DNA from: UBA493 sp035655435
GTDB lineage: Archaea; Iainarchaeota; Iainarchaeia; Iainarchaeales; Iainarchaeaceae
Direction of reading: 5' to 3'
NCBI GenBank assembly: GCA_035655435.1
Contig: DASRUN010000023.1
Location: 38,338 to 102,337, forward strand
Length of the DNA: 64,000 nucleotides
This document shows, in pieces, positions 1 through 7,980 of the stretch. The notes below the pieces were generated by a model. The model ran no database searches. It had not been told where the DNA came from and was given only the letters and a program-made list of their open reading frames with translations. The position numbers were made by a program, and so were the translations under genes. How positions within the stretch are numbered: the first letter of the stretch is position 1; every line of letters begins with the position of its first letter.

Positions 1-131
1 CCCCTCTTAGTCCCAAACCATTCAAAATCGTTCACTATCACTCTTTTTGCAGGACGAGGTTTTGCCGAACTTCCTCCTTCATTTTTTTGGGAAAATAAGA
101 CTAATCGTCTTCGTTCAATTCCAATTACCAT
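1..131 (-). CDS. Unknown protein, N-terminal part only
   Basis: The reading frame starts at an ATG at 131 and stays open to the window edge, giving 43 visible residues (MVIGIERRRL... ending near NDFEWFGTK). It begins 11 bases after the dph2 stop codon on the same strand, so it is probably the next gene of a dph2 operon. A GAGTGA just upstream of the ATG can serve as ribosome binding site. The visible part has a polar Gly/Ser/Lys/Pro stretch and no motif I recognise. Function unknown. Confidence 0.5.
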   Translation of the reverse strand, partial: MVIGIERRRLVLFSQKNEGGSSAKPRPAKRVIVNDFEWFGTKR

Positions 132-141
132 TCAAATCACT

Positions 142-1152
142 CTAATGCATAAACTCATCGGGCTTCCAGTCTTCCCATTTCTTTTCGCCCAATGCTATTA
201 GGCATTCTGTGGGATTTATAATTAACGTTTTCCAATTATCAGCATCATCCAATACAATCCTGTTGCAGGCAGTATTCACTAAGCAATCAAATCCCGTTCC
301 CAGCATATACGATTCGTTCACAAGATCCATTTCAAGCAAATATGCTTTTTTTCCGTGTTTTTCAATTGCCTTTTTGATTTCAAGTGCTTTTTGGAATTGC
401 CTTTGTCCTGATTTTACCGTAACAATTATCCCGAATTTTTTTGCTTCTGAAGCTCTTGCAATCGCCCCAAATCTTTTTCTCATAAAGCGATCGCGGTTCT
501 TTTCCGATATTTCTTCCACAGTTCCGTGTAATGGGTTAACAACAATTACTGGTTTTTCCGTGGAAAAAACCAATCCTTGCGGATGAAAATAACCATCGCC
601 AAAGTAAACATTTGCCTGTACACTTGGTTGAATTGTTTCAACAACAGTATAATTGCATCCAAGCACTTGTCCTTCGGAAGCAATTCTGCGCGACCCTTCC
701 CCGGTATAAGAATTGATTTTGTGTTTTGATAATTCTTTTTTGATTTCCGGGAGAAAGTTTTTGTATTGTGTATTTGCTATGAGTGAAATCGAATTCACTT
801 TTCTTTTTTCCAATTCTTGCACCAATTTTTGAATATTTTTTCGAAGTTCTGTTGCTGACATTTTGTATTCGCACGGAACATAAAAAATATTTTTGTGTTT
901 ATGAATAACCGCATGCCCAATATGGATTACTGCATCAGCGTTCAGTACTTTCATGTCATTTAATGGAAGGTCGCATGCTCCGTAGCATGGGTCCATTTTC
1001 ATGAAAATGTTTTCCGTGCTCGCACTTAATTCATCCAGGATGAATTGTGTTTTGTCTTTGAGTCCTTCGGGGATTTGTACTATTACTGTTTTGGCGTTGG
1101 TTTCTTTTAAGAATTTTTTTGCCCCGGAGAGATCCACAATTAGTTCAGGCAT
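142..1152 (-). CDS. dph2: Diphthamide biosynthesis enzyme Dph2
   Basis: Transfers the 3-amino-3-carboxypropyl group of S-adenosylmethionine to the target histidine of elongation factor 2, the first step of diphthamide synthesis; archaeal Dph2 is a homodimeric non-canonical radical-SAM [4Fe-4S] enzyme. The 336-residue protein has the family length and the three widely spaced cluster cysteines: Cys60 in DPCYGACDLP, Cys166 in GCNY and Cys296 in NTACNR. The motif HIGHAVI near residue 77 and FGDGYFHPQG near 184 also fit the family. It lies 16 bases downstream of rpl10e on the same strand, so both may share a transcript serving translation. Identification is firm. Confidence 0.95.
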   Translation of the reverse strand: MPELIVDLSGAKKFLKETNAKTVIVQIPEGLKDKTQFILDELSASTENIFMKMDPCYGACDLPLNDMKVLNADAVIHIGHAVIHKHKNIFYVPCEYKMSATELRKNIQKLVQELEKRKVNSISLIANTQYKNFLPEIKKELSKHKINSYTGEGSRRIASEGQVLGCNYTVVETIQPSVQANVYFGDGYFHPQGLVFSTEKPVIVVNPLHGTVEEISEKNRDRFMRKRFGAIARASEAKKFGIIVTVKSGQRQFQKALEIKKAIEKHGKKAYLLEMDLVNESYMLGTGFDCLVNTACNRIVLDDADNWKTLIINPTECLIALGEKKWEDWKPDEFMH

Positions 1153-1168
1153 AATTAGAATTCAAATT

Positions 1169-1918
1169 TTATTTTTTCTTGGCGTCTTTTTTATCGTCTT
1201 TCTTTTCAGCTGCTTTTACCGGTTCTTTTCCTTTTGCACCGGCTTTTGCATCTTCTTTCTTGTCGCCTTTCTTTGCTTCAGGAGCTGCTGCTGCTTCAGG
1301 AGTTGCCGCTGCTTCCGCGGCGGCTTTTTCCTCTTCCTCTGTTCTCATGTCTCTTGTTTTTGTCGGCTTTGTTCCGATGCTTTCAACATCGTGATGAACT
1401 TTAACCAAAATATCACAAGCCAATCTTGAGTTTGACAACAGCATTGCTTTTGTCGCTTTTTTAATGTCCTTTTCCATGATAAGTACTGAAAGTATAATTT
1501 GTCCGTCTCTTACTCTTGCGGCTCTTCCTACCGCTTTTCCAAAACAATGACTCATTCCTTTTGAAACACGATCCGCTCCGGCTCCCTGTGCTTGTTTGTT
1601 TTCGCGGAGTATATGATGCGGGTAAATTCTGACTTTGATGAAAAACTCGTCTTTGCCTACATCCTTGATTAATCTTCTGTTAACAATTAGTCTTGCGCTT
1701 TCAATTGCATTATCTCTTATTTGCATTCCTAGCGGTCCGCATTGTACGCAAAGGTCAAGAACGGTATCAAATTCTTTTAATCCGTTTCCCATGTTCCATT
1801 GTCTTGTTTTTAATCCGGGAACTGCGCCAATATAATCGCGATTCTGCACTCTGATTGCGTGCCTTGTATATGGCCTATCTTTTGTGCTGCTATAACAGCG
1901 TCCAGGTCTCAAACCCAT
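1169..1918 (-). CDS. rpl10e: Large-subunit ribosomal protein L10e (uL16)
   Basis: Component of the 50S subunit near the peptidyl-transferase centre and the A-site tRNA. The N-terminus MGLRPGRCY, the motif VRVRDGQ-like VRDGQIILS and the run KAMLLSNSRLACDI are typical of archaeal L10e/eukaryotic uL16. The conserved domain ends near residue 185; the last ~60 residues are an Ala/Glu then Lys-rich tail (EKKDDKKDAKKK) that most family members lack. Such tails recur in this genome (see L37Ae). It starts with ATG and is followed closely by dph2. Confidence 0.96.
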   Translation of the reverse strand: MGLRPGRCYSSTKDRPYTRHAIRVQNRDYIGAVPGLKTRQWNMGNGLKEFDTVLDLCVQCGPLGMQIRDNAIESARLIVNRRLIKDVGKDEFFIKVRIYPHHILRENKQAQGAGADRVSKGMSHCFGKAVGRAARVRDGQIILSVLIMEKDIKKATKAMLLSNSRLACDILVKVHHDVESIGTKPTKTRDMRTEEEEKAAAEAAATPEAAAAPEAKKGDKKEDAKAGAKGKEPVKAAEKKDDKKDAKKK

Positions 1919-2005
1919 GTAAAATCCCTTAAAAAGTGAAAAAACAGTTAGAAACCGGCTTTTCTTTATTATAATCTCATTTAGAATCTTTTAAAAAGCT
2001 TTGTT

Positions 2006-2075
2006 CCGGCGGAGACGTCCGGGCGAGACCTCTGTCTTCTCTTCGGGATGGACAGATCGTGTTTCGCTTCGGAGG
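2006..2075. ncRNA. GC-rich structured segment, possible small RNA
   Basis: This gap between the ribosomal gene start and the next minus-strand gene is far richer in GC than its AT-rich neighbours and folds well. CCGGCG at 2006 pairs with CG-CCGG at 2016-2022 around a GAGA (GNRA) loop. CTGTC at 2032 pairs with GACAG at 2051 around an inner C(TTCG)G at 2041-2046, and GGGC at 2021 can pair with GCCC at 2072. A TTTTAAA sequence just upstream (1989-1995) could be a plus-strand TATA box. It matches no RNA family I know; strand and ends are uncertain. Confidence 0.35.
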
Positions 2076-2086
2076 GGGTTAGCCCA

Positions 2087-2746
2087 TTATTCGTGCGGAT
2101 CCTGGCCAACCGCAATTTGCGCTAATCTGTTGAAAATTCCATATAATTTCGGTCTCTCGTATTTTGCAGAGAAACTTTCCATGAATTTTCTTGCCGCTCT
2201 GTTGGAATGATAATTTATTGCCTGTTCAGGATTTTTGAATTTTTGGAACATTGGGTGTTGTGCAAAGCTTGGATCTTTTTCAAGGATGTCTTTGAACCAT
2301 TCTCTGAAATAAAATTCAATATCTCTTGATCCACGAATTTGTCCATGTTCTATTCCTTCCAACACAATCATGTAAATTCCCGAGAGTTCTCTATCCTGAT
2401 TCCCGCGGAGATTATCATCGCAGAGTTTTTTTAGTTCATTTATTTCCAATTTTATATTTTCTCTTGTTCTGATTTTAAGTTCTGTTTCCGCGTGGTTAAC
2501 TGGATTTGGAGATTTTTGTCTTACTCCCTCACTGCTTCCATAAGATCTAATTCTCTGCATTGCCTGTTGCATTCTGCTTCCGAGTCCCGGGCGATTTTGA
2601 TTTCCGGAAAATCTGTTTCTTTGTTGAAATACGTTAGCTGGAGGTCTTTGTTGTTGGTGTGTTTGCATTCTTGGTTTAGCACTTCCCGGAAAATGAAAAC
2701 CCCCAAACAATCCGGGTTTCCTGGGCATTGGTCTTCTTTGTTGCAT
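2087..2746 (-). CDS. Unknown protein with disordered N-terminus
   Basis: A 219-residue protein. About the first 75 residues are rich in Gln, Arg, Pro and Phe and look disordered. The remainder is charged and helical, with WFKDILEKDP and YHSNRAARKFM segments and no catalytic motif I can name. The ATG at 2746 is preceded by divergent AT-rich sequence; a second Met at residue 8 is an alternative start. The stop codon abuts the GC-rich structured segment. Composition resembles nucleic-acid-binding proteins, but that is only a guess. Confidence 0.7.
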   Translation of the reverse strand: MQQRRPMPRKPGLFGGFHFPGSAKPRMQTHQQQRPPANVFQQRNRFSGNQNRPGLGSRMQQAMQRIRSYGSSEGVRQKSPNPVNHAETELKIRTRENIKLEINELKKLCDDNLRGNQDRELSGIYMIVLEGIEHGQIRGSRDIEFYFREWFKDILEKDPSFAQHPMFQKFKNPEQAINYHSNRAARKFMESFSAKYERPKLYGIFNRLAQIAVGQDPHE

Positions 2747-2844
2747 GCATTAATTACGCTCTTTTTGTTTAAAACATTAGCTTTATATATGGCTTTTGCG
2801 TTCGTTATGTTGAAAATTTTTATTTTTCCGAGGTGAAAAACGCT

Positions 2845-2973
2845 ATGGGACTTGATTTGAAAAGTATAGGCAAAACATTGGAGAAGCTCGGTTTGAAGCT
2901 CGAAAAACAGGCTAAAGTGACAAAAAGCCCGTCCAAACCGGCAAGAAAGAAAGCCAAGAAAAAAAGAAAATAA
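2845..2973 (+). CDS. Small Lys-rich protein, 42 residues
   Basis: Begins with ATG at 2845, preceded by a good ribosome binding site (GAGGTGA at 2830-2836), and ends with TAA at 2971. The N-terminal half (MGLDLKSIGKTLEKLG) could form an amphipathic helix; the C-terminal half is almost all Lys, Arg, Ala and Pro. Such tails usually bind nucleic acid or ribosomes. A perfect stem followed by T tracts lies just downstream and probably ends the transcript. No family recognised. Confidence 0.65.
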   Translation: MGLDLKSIGKTLEKLGLKLEKQAKVTKSPSKPARKKAKKKRK

Positions 2974-3000
2974 ATATTTGGCATTTGCATAATTACTCTT

Positions 3001-3027
3001 TTTTAGTGCCGTTTTTCGGCACTAAAA
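3001..3027 (+). terminator. Hairpin terminator
   Basis: An 11-bp perfect stem (TTTTAGTGCCG at 3001-3011, complement at 3017-3027) with a TTTTT loop, followed by ACTATTTTTATTTTTAT. It lies 27 bases after the small basic gene and before the convergent surface-protein gene. Because the stem is symmetrical and T tracts flank both sides, it could serve both directions. Confidence 0.6.
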
Positions 3028-3121
3028 ACTATTTTTATTTTTATAATTCGGTTTTTTGGTTGTTGAAGCTCCGGTTAAACTTTTACCGGCGCGACGAATG
3101 CATGGAAAACTTTGTGTGAGT

Positions 3122-5857
3122 TCAGTTATATTCGCTTGTTGTTATCGTGCCGGTTGCAGAAACAGTTGTCGGATCTCCAAGATGGAGTAGGATTCCGTTG
3201 ATCCAATTGTTCTTATTGTATGCCGTGATGCAGCCCGGATTTGAGGATTCCCAATCAGGCGTTGACCAATCATAGCCATAATGGTATTGTGGATATGCAT
3301 TGTAACCAATTGCAACGGAGGATGAAATGCATATCTTGACAGTTTTCGACGGGGGAATGTCAAGTATTTTATAGCCGTACTCGCCCCCTGTTCCAGATGT
3401 GTCAAAAGTTTTGGAATCTCCCTGCCAGTTCATTGCACTTATGTTGGAACCAAGTGTTTGTTCATGCGAAGTGTACTCGGGTTTCTGGTCGGTTGGCGTG
3501 TAGGTACAGCTCTGTGATTCATTTTTTGTTGTGGCCGGCTTATTTGTTGTGGTTCCGCAGTTACTTGCATCAGTGCATGTGCGGGTGTCGGTTCTTGTTT
3601 GGGTTGCGCTTTCCTGGCACGATCCAAAGCTTCCCGTAATCCAGTCTCCGCAGCTCCAGTTTTCTGTGCAGGAAGGTGTGGATTCGCATGTCTGGGTTAT
3701 TGCAGGTTTGCTTGTTGTTGTGTCGCAATTAGCAGAATCTGTGCATGTTCTTGTCTGCTGCCCGTTAGAACAGCTTCCCCAGTTTCCGCAGCTCCAGCTT
3801 TCAGTGCATGCAGGCGTCGCGGTTACCAAAACTTCAAATTCTTTGCTGAGACCCGTTGCATCGGTTATGATCAAAGTCAGTGTAATTCCAATGTCGGTTT
3901 TGAGCGTGTTATTCCACGTATCTTTTGGAAGTGTTATTGTACATCCGGTGGTCAGACATGCAGGGTCCTTTGCGACAAGCTGCGCTGTTAATGCTGTGTT
4001 ATCTTTTATAGTTACAGATATAGGGAAGGAGACATCTCTTTCCAGCTTGATTTTGATTGCATTATTCCTGTCAACTACCAGAGTTGCCGAGGGGTTTCCA
4101 TCGACAAACACTGTTACAGTAGCAGGGAGATTTGGTGTGCAGTTTCTTGTTTTCGCTTCGCTGGTGTTGCACGAACTCTCGGAATCGCAAGTTCTCTCTC
4201 TTGTCGCTGTCTGCATTCCTCCGCCTTTCCCGTCACCCGAGCAAAAAGCCCATTTCCATTCCCCCCACTTTGCGCATTGATTGTCGCATGTGGCATTTGC
4301 ATTTTCCTGCGGTGCGATGTCATTTTCTACTCTGGGAGTTGTGTTGTTCACAGAAACGAGAATCTTAAATCCTGTTTCAACATTATTTGTATTTATCGAA
4401 ATTATTGCACTGGGCGAGGGAGGTGCATTGAGTGTATCATAGCCATCTTGTCCGAACAATGGCGAAATATCAAACGGATCCGGCAATGGGCCGAATAAAT
4501 CCCCATAACGGATAGCATCATCCGCGTTGAAAGTATAAGCGCCGGCGTTCGGCGAGAACCTGTCCGGCGCGAGGTTTACAATGTCCCGCGCCCCATCAGA
4601 GATAAAAACATCAGGAACAGAAATAGGTTCCGCCTGCTGGCCGCAGTCAAGCCTCAAATCCCTTATCAATAATTCAAGGCCGTAATCATTGTACCCGGAA
4701 TATTTTTCGTTCCGCTGGTTTTCCGGTTTCTTCCTTTCATTTTCAACTTCTTCTATTTTTTCCGCGCACGCTTTTTGCACCGCATCCATATCCTCATCAT
4801 CAAGATTCATGTAATCAAAAGGGTTCTGGCGCAGCTCAAATGACACGATGCTCTCGTCCAATTCCTGTACGCATTCCACGAACACCTTGGCATAATCTTC
4901 CCGCGCACTTTTCCTCTCATCATCGTTTGTCGCGGCATCGATTTTCTTCTTTGCCTCAGCAAGCCGTATTTCGCAAATCGACTTGAAAGTGCCGGCGTAT
5001 ATTTGAGCTAGCCCGTCGCTCTCATACCCGCCGCTAAAAGCATTGGCCCAATCTGCAAACTCTGAAGAATTGTCAACGAGCTCCGACAGAGCTAATTTGG
5101 TGCACTTTAGTATTTCATCCTGCATCTCCCTATACAATTCTATTTTCTTTGCATTGTCAGTTTCATTTGCTATCTTCTCCTTCAGCCTGTTTATTTTGCC
5201 CTCGCACAATTCGCGGAATGCAGTTGACGCGTTGAGGCTGATCTCATCATCATTCTCCCCAAGCATGCCTATTCGTGTTATGAAAATTGTATCATCAACA
5301 AGGTCGCTTAACGCAGTTTGCAGGCATTTGAAATAAATTTCAGTTGCCTTCTCATAAAGCGCATCTTTCCTTTCGGGATTTTTTTCCAATCGTGCGGAAT
5401 CTAGGTAGTATTTGACAAGAGCCTTGCAGTTAGTGTAAACTGCGGTACTAAAAGTTTCGCCTGCTATTCTGCCGAAAGAATATTCGCCGCGGTTTATGGC
5501 TCCGTAAATGTCCGTTCCGGTGCGGCTATATGCCTCATTGTATTCCGCCTCGGTTATCTTTCCGTCCCTATAGAAATCATCCGTATAAGCAAGGACAAGT
5601 TGGAGGCACTTGATCATTGAATCTATCATTTCACCATTTCTTTCATCCAGTTTCATGTCCCCAGTTGGATTTTTCAGTTCCTCTTCTGTATAAGAGCCGT
5701 TCTGGTTGCGCAATGAATCCTCAATCGCCTTACACTCAATTATATGGGTTCGGTACTCGTCAACACTCATTGGCGGTACAGATGAACCATTATCCCCCTC
5801 AGCATATGCGAACTGCAAGAGGAACAATACAACTGCAAGGATTATGATGCGTTTCAT
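3122..5857 (-). CDS. Large secreted protein with thrombospondin-like repeats
   Basis: A 911-residue exported protein. Residues 1-19 form a signal peptide (MKRIIILAVVLFLLQFAYA). Residues ~25-400 are charged and helical with regularly spaced cysteines. Around residue 540 starts the first of three Cys/Trp-rich modules resembling thrombospondin type 1 repeats: WGEWKWAFCSGDG..., then CTESWSCGNWGSCSNG and CTENWSCGDW, each followed by QTRTCTD-like segments. The C-terminal ~130 residues look like a beta domain. Its start overlaps the stop of the upstream lipoprotein gene (ATGA type), so the two are translationally coupled. Likely cell-surface adhesion or binding; substrate unknown. Confidence 0.8.
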   Translation of the reverse strand: MKRIIILAVVLFLLQFAYAEGDNGSSVPPMSVDEYRTHIIECKAIEDSLRNQNGSYTEEELKNPTGDMKLDERNGEMIDSMIKCLQLVLAYTDDFYRDGKITEAEYNEAYSRTGTDIYGAINRGEYSFGRIAGETFSTAVYTNCKALVKYYLDSARLEKNPERKDALYEKATEIYFKCLQTALSDLVDDTIFITRIGMLGENDDEISLNASTAFRELCEGKINRLKEKIANETDNAKKIELYREMQDEILKCTKLALSELVDNSSEFADWANAFSGGYESDGLAQIYAGTFKSICEIRLAEAKKKIDAATNDDERKSAREDYAKVFVECVQELDESIVSFELRQNPFDYMNLDDEDMDAVQKACAEKIEEVENERKKPENQRNEKYSGYNDYGLELLIRDLRLDCGQQAEPISVPDVFISDGARDIVNLAPDRFSPNAGAYTFNADDAIRYGDLFGPLPDPFDISPLFGQDGYDTLNAPPSPSAIISINTNNVETGFKILVSVNNTTPRVENDIAPQENANATCDNQCAKWGEWKWAFCSGDGKGGGMQTATRERTCDSESSCNTSEAKTRNCTPNLPATVTVFVDGNPSATLVVDRNNAIKIKLERDVSFPISVTIKDNTALTAQLVAKDPACLTTGCTITLPKDTWNNTLKTDIGITLTLIITDATGLSKEFEVLVTATPACTESWSCGNWGSCSNGQQTRTCTDSANCDTTTSKPAITQTCESTPSCTENWSCGDWITGSFGSCQESATQTRTDTRTCTDASNCGTTTNKPATTKNESQSCTYTPTDQKPEYTSHEQTLGSNISAMNWQGDSKTFDTSGTGGEYGYKILDIPPSKTVKICISSSVAIGYNAYPQYHYGYDWSTPDWESSNPGCITAYNKNNWINGILLHLGDPTTVSATGTITTSEYN

Positions 5858-6360
5858 TGTAGCCAGCTCACTTTTTCCTTAAACTCCGCGTTATTCATGT
5901 CGCCCTGCAAAAGTGCGAGTATATCATTTTGGTAGGCGCTGACCTCAATCATTTTGTTGTCGGAAAGAAAAATCAGCACAGTTGTTTTTACCTTGCGCGG
6001 TTCGAAATTCGCTGAAAGCCCGAAGGCCCTGTAAACGAGAGCCTCATTATTCAGGGTTGTGTCCTCTTTGAATCCAATGACAACTTCATTTGACTGAACA
6101 TCAACAACCGCTTCTTTGAGCCCCGTCTGTCTCATCCCAATGTAAATCTTTGTGGCGCTCTCGCTTGCCATTGGATTTTCCGGTTGCCGGTTTCTTGCCG
6201 CCGGTTGATCGGGCTGAACAGTATTCTGAGCCCCTGCATACCGGTTTGCATCTCCCAGACTCTCCGAAGTTTGTTCCGGTGGTGATTGGGAGCAGCCGCT
6301 TAAAATGAGCGCAAGAACCAGTGCTATTGCAATCGCGTGCCTATCAAAAAACACAATCAT
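5854..6360 (-). CDS. Predicted lipoprotein
   Basis: A 168-residue protein with a lipobox: hydrophobic residues ~8-20 followed by LILSGCSQ, so Cys23 would be lipid-modified. After a Pro/Gln/Ser linker, residues ~70-168 form a small alpha/beta domain with no recognised motif. The stop codon overlaps the start of the large thrombospondin-like protein, so the two are probably made together and may form one surface complex. Function unknown. Confidence 0.75.
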   Translation of the reverse strand: MIVFFDRHAIAIALVLALILSGCSQSPPEQTSESLGDANRYAGAQNTVQPDQPAARNRQPENPMASESATKIYIGMRQTGLKEAVVDVQSNEVVIGFKEDTTLNNEALVYRAFGLSANFEPRKVKTTVLIFLSDNKMIEVSAYQNDILALLQGDMNNAEFKEKVSWLQ

Positions 6361-6433
6361 GCTTAAGTGTTTCCTGATATTAATACTTTTCTTGCCGCAT
6401 TTTTCTGAAGAAAAGCTGAGGATGGAGACTCAA

Positions 6434-6483
6434 CCTTTTCTTTTCTCGGAAGAAAAGAAAAGCTTGGCTAAAAGAAAAGAGCC
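6434..6483. repeat. Hairpin repeat, copy A
   Basis: A 12-bp perfect stem (6435-6446 with 6451-6462) made of TTTTC units around a CGGA loop, followed by CTTGGCTAAAAGAAAAGAGCC. The arrangement matches copy B at 6656-6703 on the other side of tRNA-Cys, including the trailing AAAAGAAAA-GCC segment. Confidence 0.7.
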
Positions 6484-6506
6484 TTGGCTCCGCAATATTT
6501 ATTTTA

Positions 6507-6653
6507 AGCTGAGGATGGGAGTTGAACCCACCTAGATCGCTCACTGCAACAGCTTAGGATTGAGGAATATCTCGCTGCAAGCGGGATACCCGTCGCTCCC
6601 AACAGCCGAAACTGTTGCTGCAGGCGATTACATAACCGCTCTGACACCTCAGC
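6507..6653 (-). tRNA. tRNA-Cys (GCA) with a 76-nt intron
   Basis: Acceptor strands GCTGAGG and CCTCAGC pair fully, with U73 as expected for Cys. The T arm is GTGGG-TTCAACT-CCCAT. The anticodon stem is ATCGC/GCGAT and the spliced loop reads CTGCAGA, anticodon GCA. The intron (6542-6617) lies at the canonical 37/38 site; its ends GCAACAG and CTGTTGC pair next to the splice sites, as a bulge-helix-bulge substrate would. The mature tRNA is 71 nt. The D stem is weak (10-25 mismatch). No CCA is encoded. Confidence 0.88.
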
Positions 6654-6655
6654 GA

Positions 6656-6703
6656 CCTTTTCTTTTTCGTGAAAAAGAAAAGCTCGACCAAAAGAAAAAG
6701 CCT
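6656..6703. repeat. Hairpin repeat, copy B
   Basis: A 12-bp perfect stem of CTTTTCTTTTTC (6657-6668) with its complement (6671-6682), then CTCGACCAAAAGAAAAAGCC. It is homologous to copy A at 6434-6483, so tRNA-Cys sits between two direct copies of one element. A weaker third relative follows at about 6706-6728. Confidence 0.7.
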
Positions 6704-6816
6704 AACCTTTCTGCGGAAAAAGAAAAGATACCCTGAAGGTTTTGAGCTGAATTAACGTTAAAAAGCTTGCCAAACTCGGCGTTAGCGTTAATATCCTTTA
6801 TATCCAATTTATTGTT

Positions 6817-7329
6817 ATGCCTCCAAATTTTTACGCCGTAGCCGTTGTTACAATGGACGGGAAAATCGCAAAGAATTCCGCTCATTTCAGCGATTGGTCC
6901 AGCAAAGAAGACAAAGATTTTTTGCATAAAAAAATGAATGATTCAGATGTAATTCTGGTCGGCAACAACACTTACAAAATTGCAAAAAAACCGCTTTCAA
7001 AAAGAAACTGCATTGTTTTCACATCCTCTGTTCCAAAAACAAAAAAAGCAAAGGAAAATCTTCTGTACTGCAATCCAAAAAAAATCGATTTCAAAAAATT
7101 GATTTTGGATTTGGGTTATAAAAAAATTTGTGTTCTCGGGGGCGCAAAAACCTATGGGTATTTTTTGGAAAAAAATCTTTTGAATGAAATTTTTCTCACA
7201 ATTGAGCCCATTGTTTTCGGCTCCGGAATAAGCCTTTTTGATTTTGATGCAGGAATAAAAAAATTCAAGTTGGTTTCAGTAAAAAAGCTGAATAAGAAAG
7301 GAGCCGTTCTTCTCCATTACAAAAAGTGA
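6817..7329 (+). CDS. RibD C-terminal / DHFR-fold reductase
   Basis: A 170-residue protein of the RibD_C/dihydrofolate-reductase fold. The N-terminus AVAVVTMDGKIA matches the substrate-binding strand with its conserved Asp-Gly-Lys, NDSDVILVGNNTYK fits the central part, and VLGGAKTYGYFLEKNLL is the NADPH-binding glycine segment followed by the helix. LTIEPIVFGSG is the closing family motif. In archaea such proteins act as the 2,5-diamino-6-ribosylaminopyrimidinone phosphate reductase of riboflavin synthesis or as a DHFR. The HAD phosphatases that follow and ribBA elsewhere in the window slightly favour riboflavin, but substrate is not settled. Confidence 0.8.
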   Translation: MPPNFYAVAVVTMDGKIAKNSAHFSDWSSKEDKDFLHKKMNDSDVILVGNNTYKIAKKPLSKRNCIVFTSSVPKTKKAKENLLYCNPKKIDFKKLILDLGYKKICVLGGAKTYGYFLEKNLLNEIFLTIEPIVFGSGISLFDFDAGIKKFKLVSVKKLNKKGAVLLHYKK

Positions 7330-7335
7330 TTTTTC

Positions 7336-7980
7336 ATGATGAAAGCTGTTATCTTTGACATGGACGGGGTTATTGTTGATACAATGAATATGCATTGGAG
7401 TGCCTCTTCGGAAATTTTTTCAAGAGAAGGTTTGAGCGTTCCGAAAAAAGAAATGAAGAAGTTTGATACTATGCGGACCAATGACGCATTTAAACTTTTT
7501 TTCCCGGCAAAAAGTGATAAGGAAATAGATCGTCTTGTTTCGGAAAAATATTCTCTTTTGGAAAAAAAGGTTTCGGGAATTAAACCTATTCCCGGTTTTT
7601 TGGAATTTTTCTTTAAGATAAAGGGCAAGTATCCAATTGCACTTGTGTCCAGCTCCAGAACTGGATTTATTGAATTTATTCTGAATGAAATTGGGGAAAG
7701 AAATTCATTCAATGCAATTTTTGGTGCGGAAAGCGTTTCAAAAGGAAAACCGGATCCTGAGGGCTATCTCAAGGCAGCAAAATCTCTTGGTTTCAAACCT
7801 GCAGAATGCCTTGTTATAGAAGATTCCATTTTCGGCATAAAATCCGCAAAAAAAGCCGGTTGCAAATGCATTGCCGTTACAAATACATACGACAGGAATT
7901 TTCTCTTGGATGCAGATTTGATAGTGGATTCGTTGAAAGAGCTTTCAATTAAAAAAGTCGAGGCGCTGTTCAATGCTTGA
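7336..7980 (+). CDS. HAD phosphatase, beta-phosphoglucomutase-like
   Basis: HAD-superfamily hydrolase of 214 residues. Motif I is FDMDGVIVDT with the nucleophile and acid/base Asp pair; motif II is ALVSSSR; motif III is the Lys in SKGKPDPEG; motif IV is VIEDSIFGIKSA. A helical cap lies between motifs I and II (residues ~15-80), as in subfamily I phosphatases acting on small sugar phosphates. It follows the RibD_C-type gene by 6 bases and overlaps the next HAD gene by 8 bases. A role as the dephosphorylating enzyme of flavin synthesis is possible, but sugar-phosphate specificity is equally likely. Confidence 0.88.
   Translation: MMKAVIFDMDGVIVDTMNMHWSASSEIFSREGLSVPKKEMKKFDTMRTNDAFKLFFPAKSDKEIDRLVSEKYSLLEKKVSGIKPIPGFLEFFFKIKGKYPIALVSSSRTGFIEFILNEIGERNSFNAIFGAESVSKGKPDPEGYLKAAKSLGFKPAECLVIEDSIFGIKSAKKAGCKCIAVTNTYDRNFLLDADLIVDSLKELSIKKVEALFNA

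Noticed and set aside
3531..4280. A 249-codon plus-strand frame opposite the large surface protein
   Set aside because: It is the shadow of the Cys/Trp-rich repeats; the minus-strand frame has a signal peptide, domain structure and coupled start.
6434..6733. Hairpin repeats considered as a CRISPR array
   Set aside because: Only two or three diverged copies with a tRNA between them; no regular repeat-spacer pattern and no cas genes in the window.
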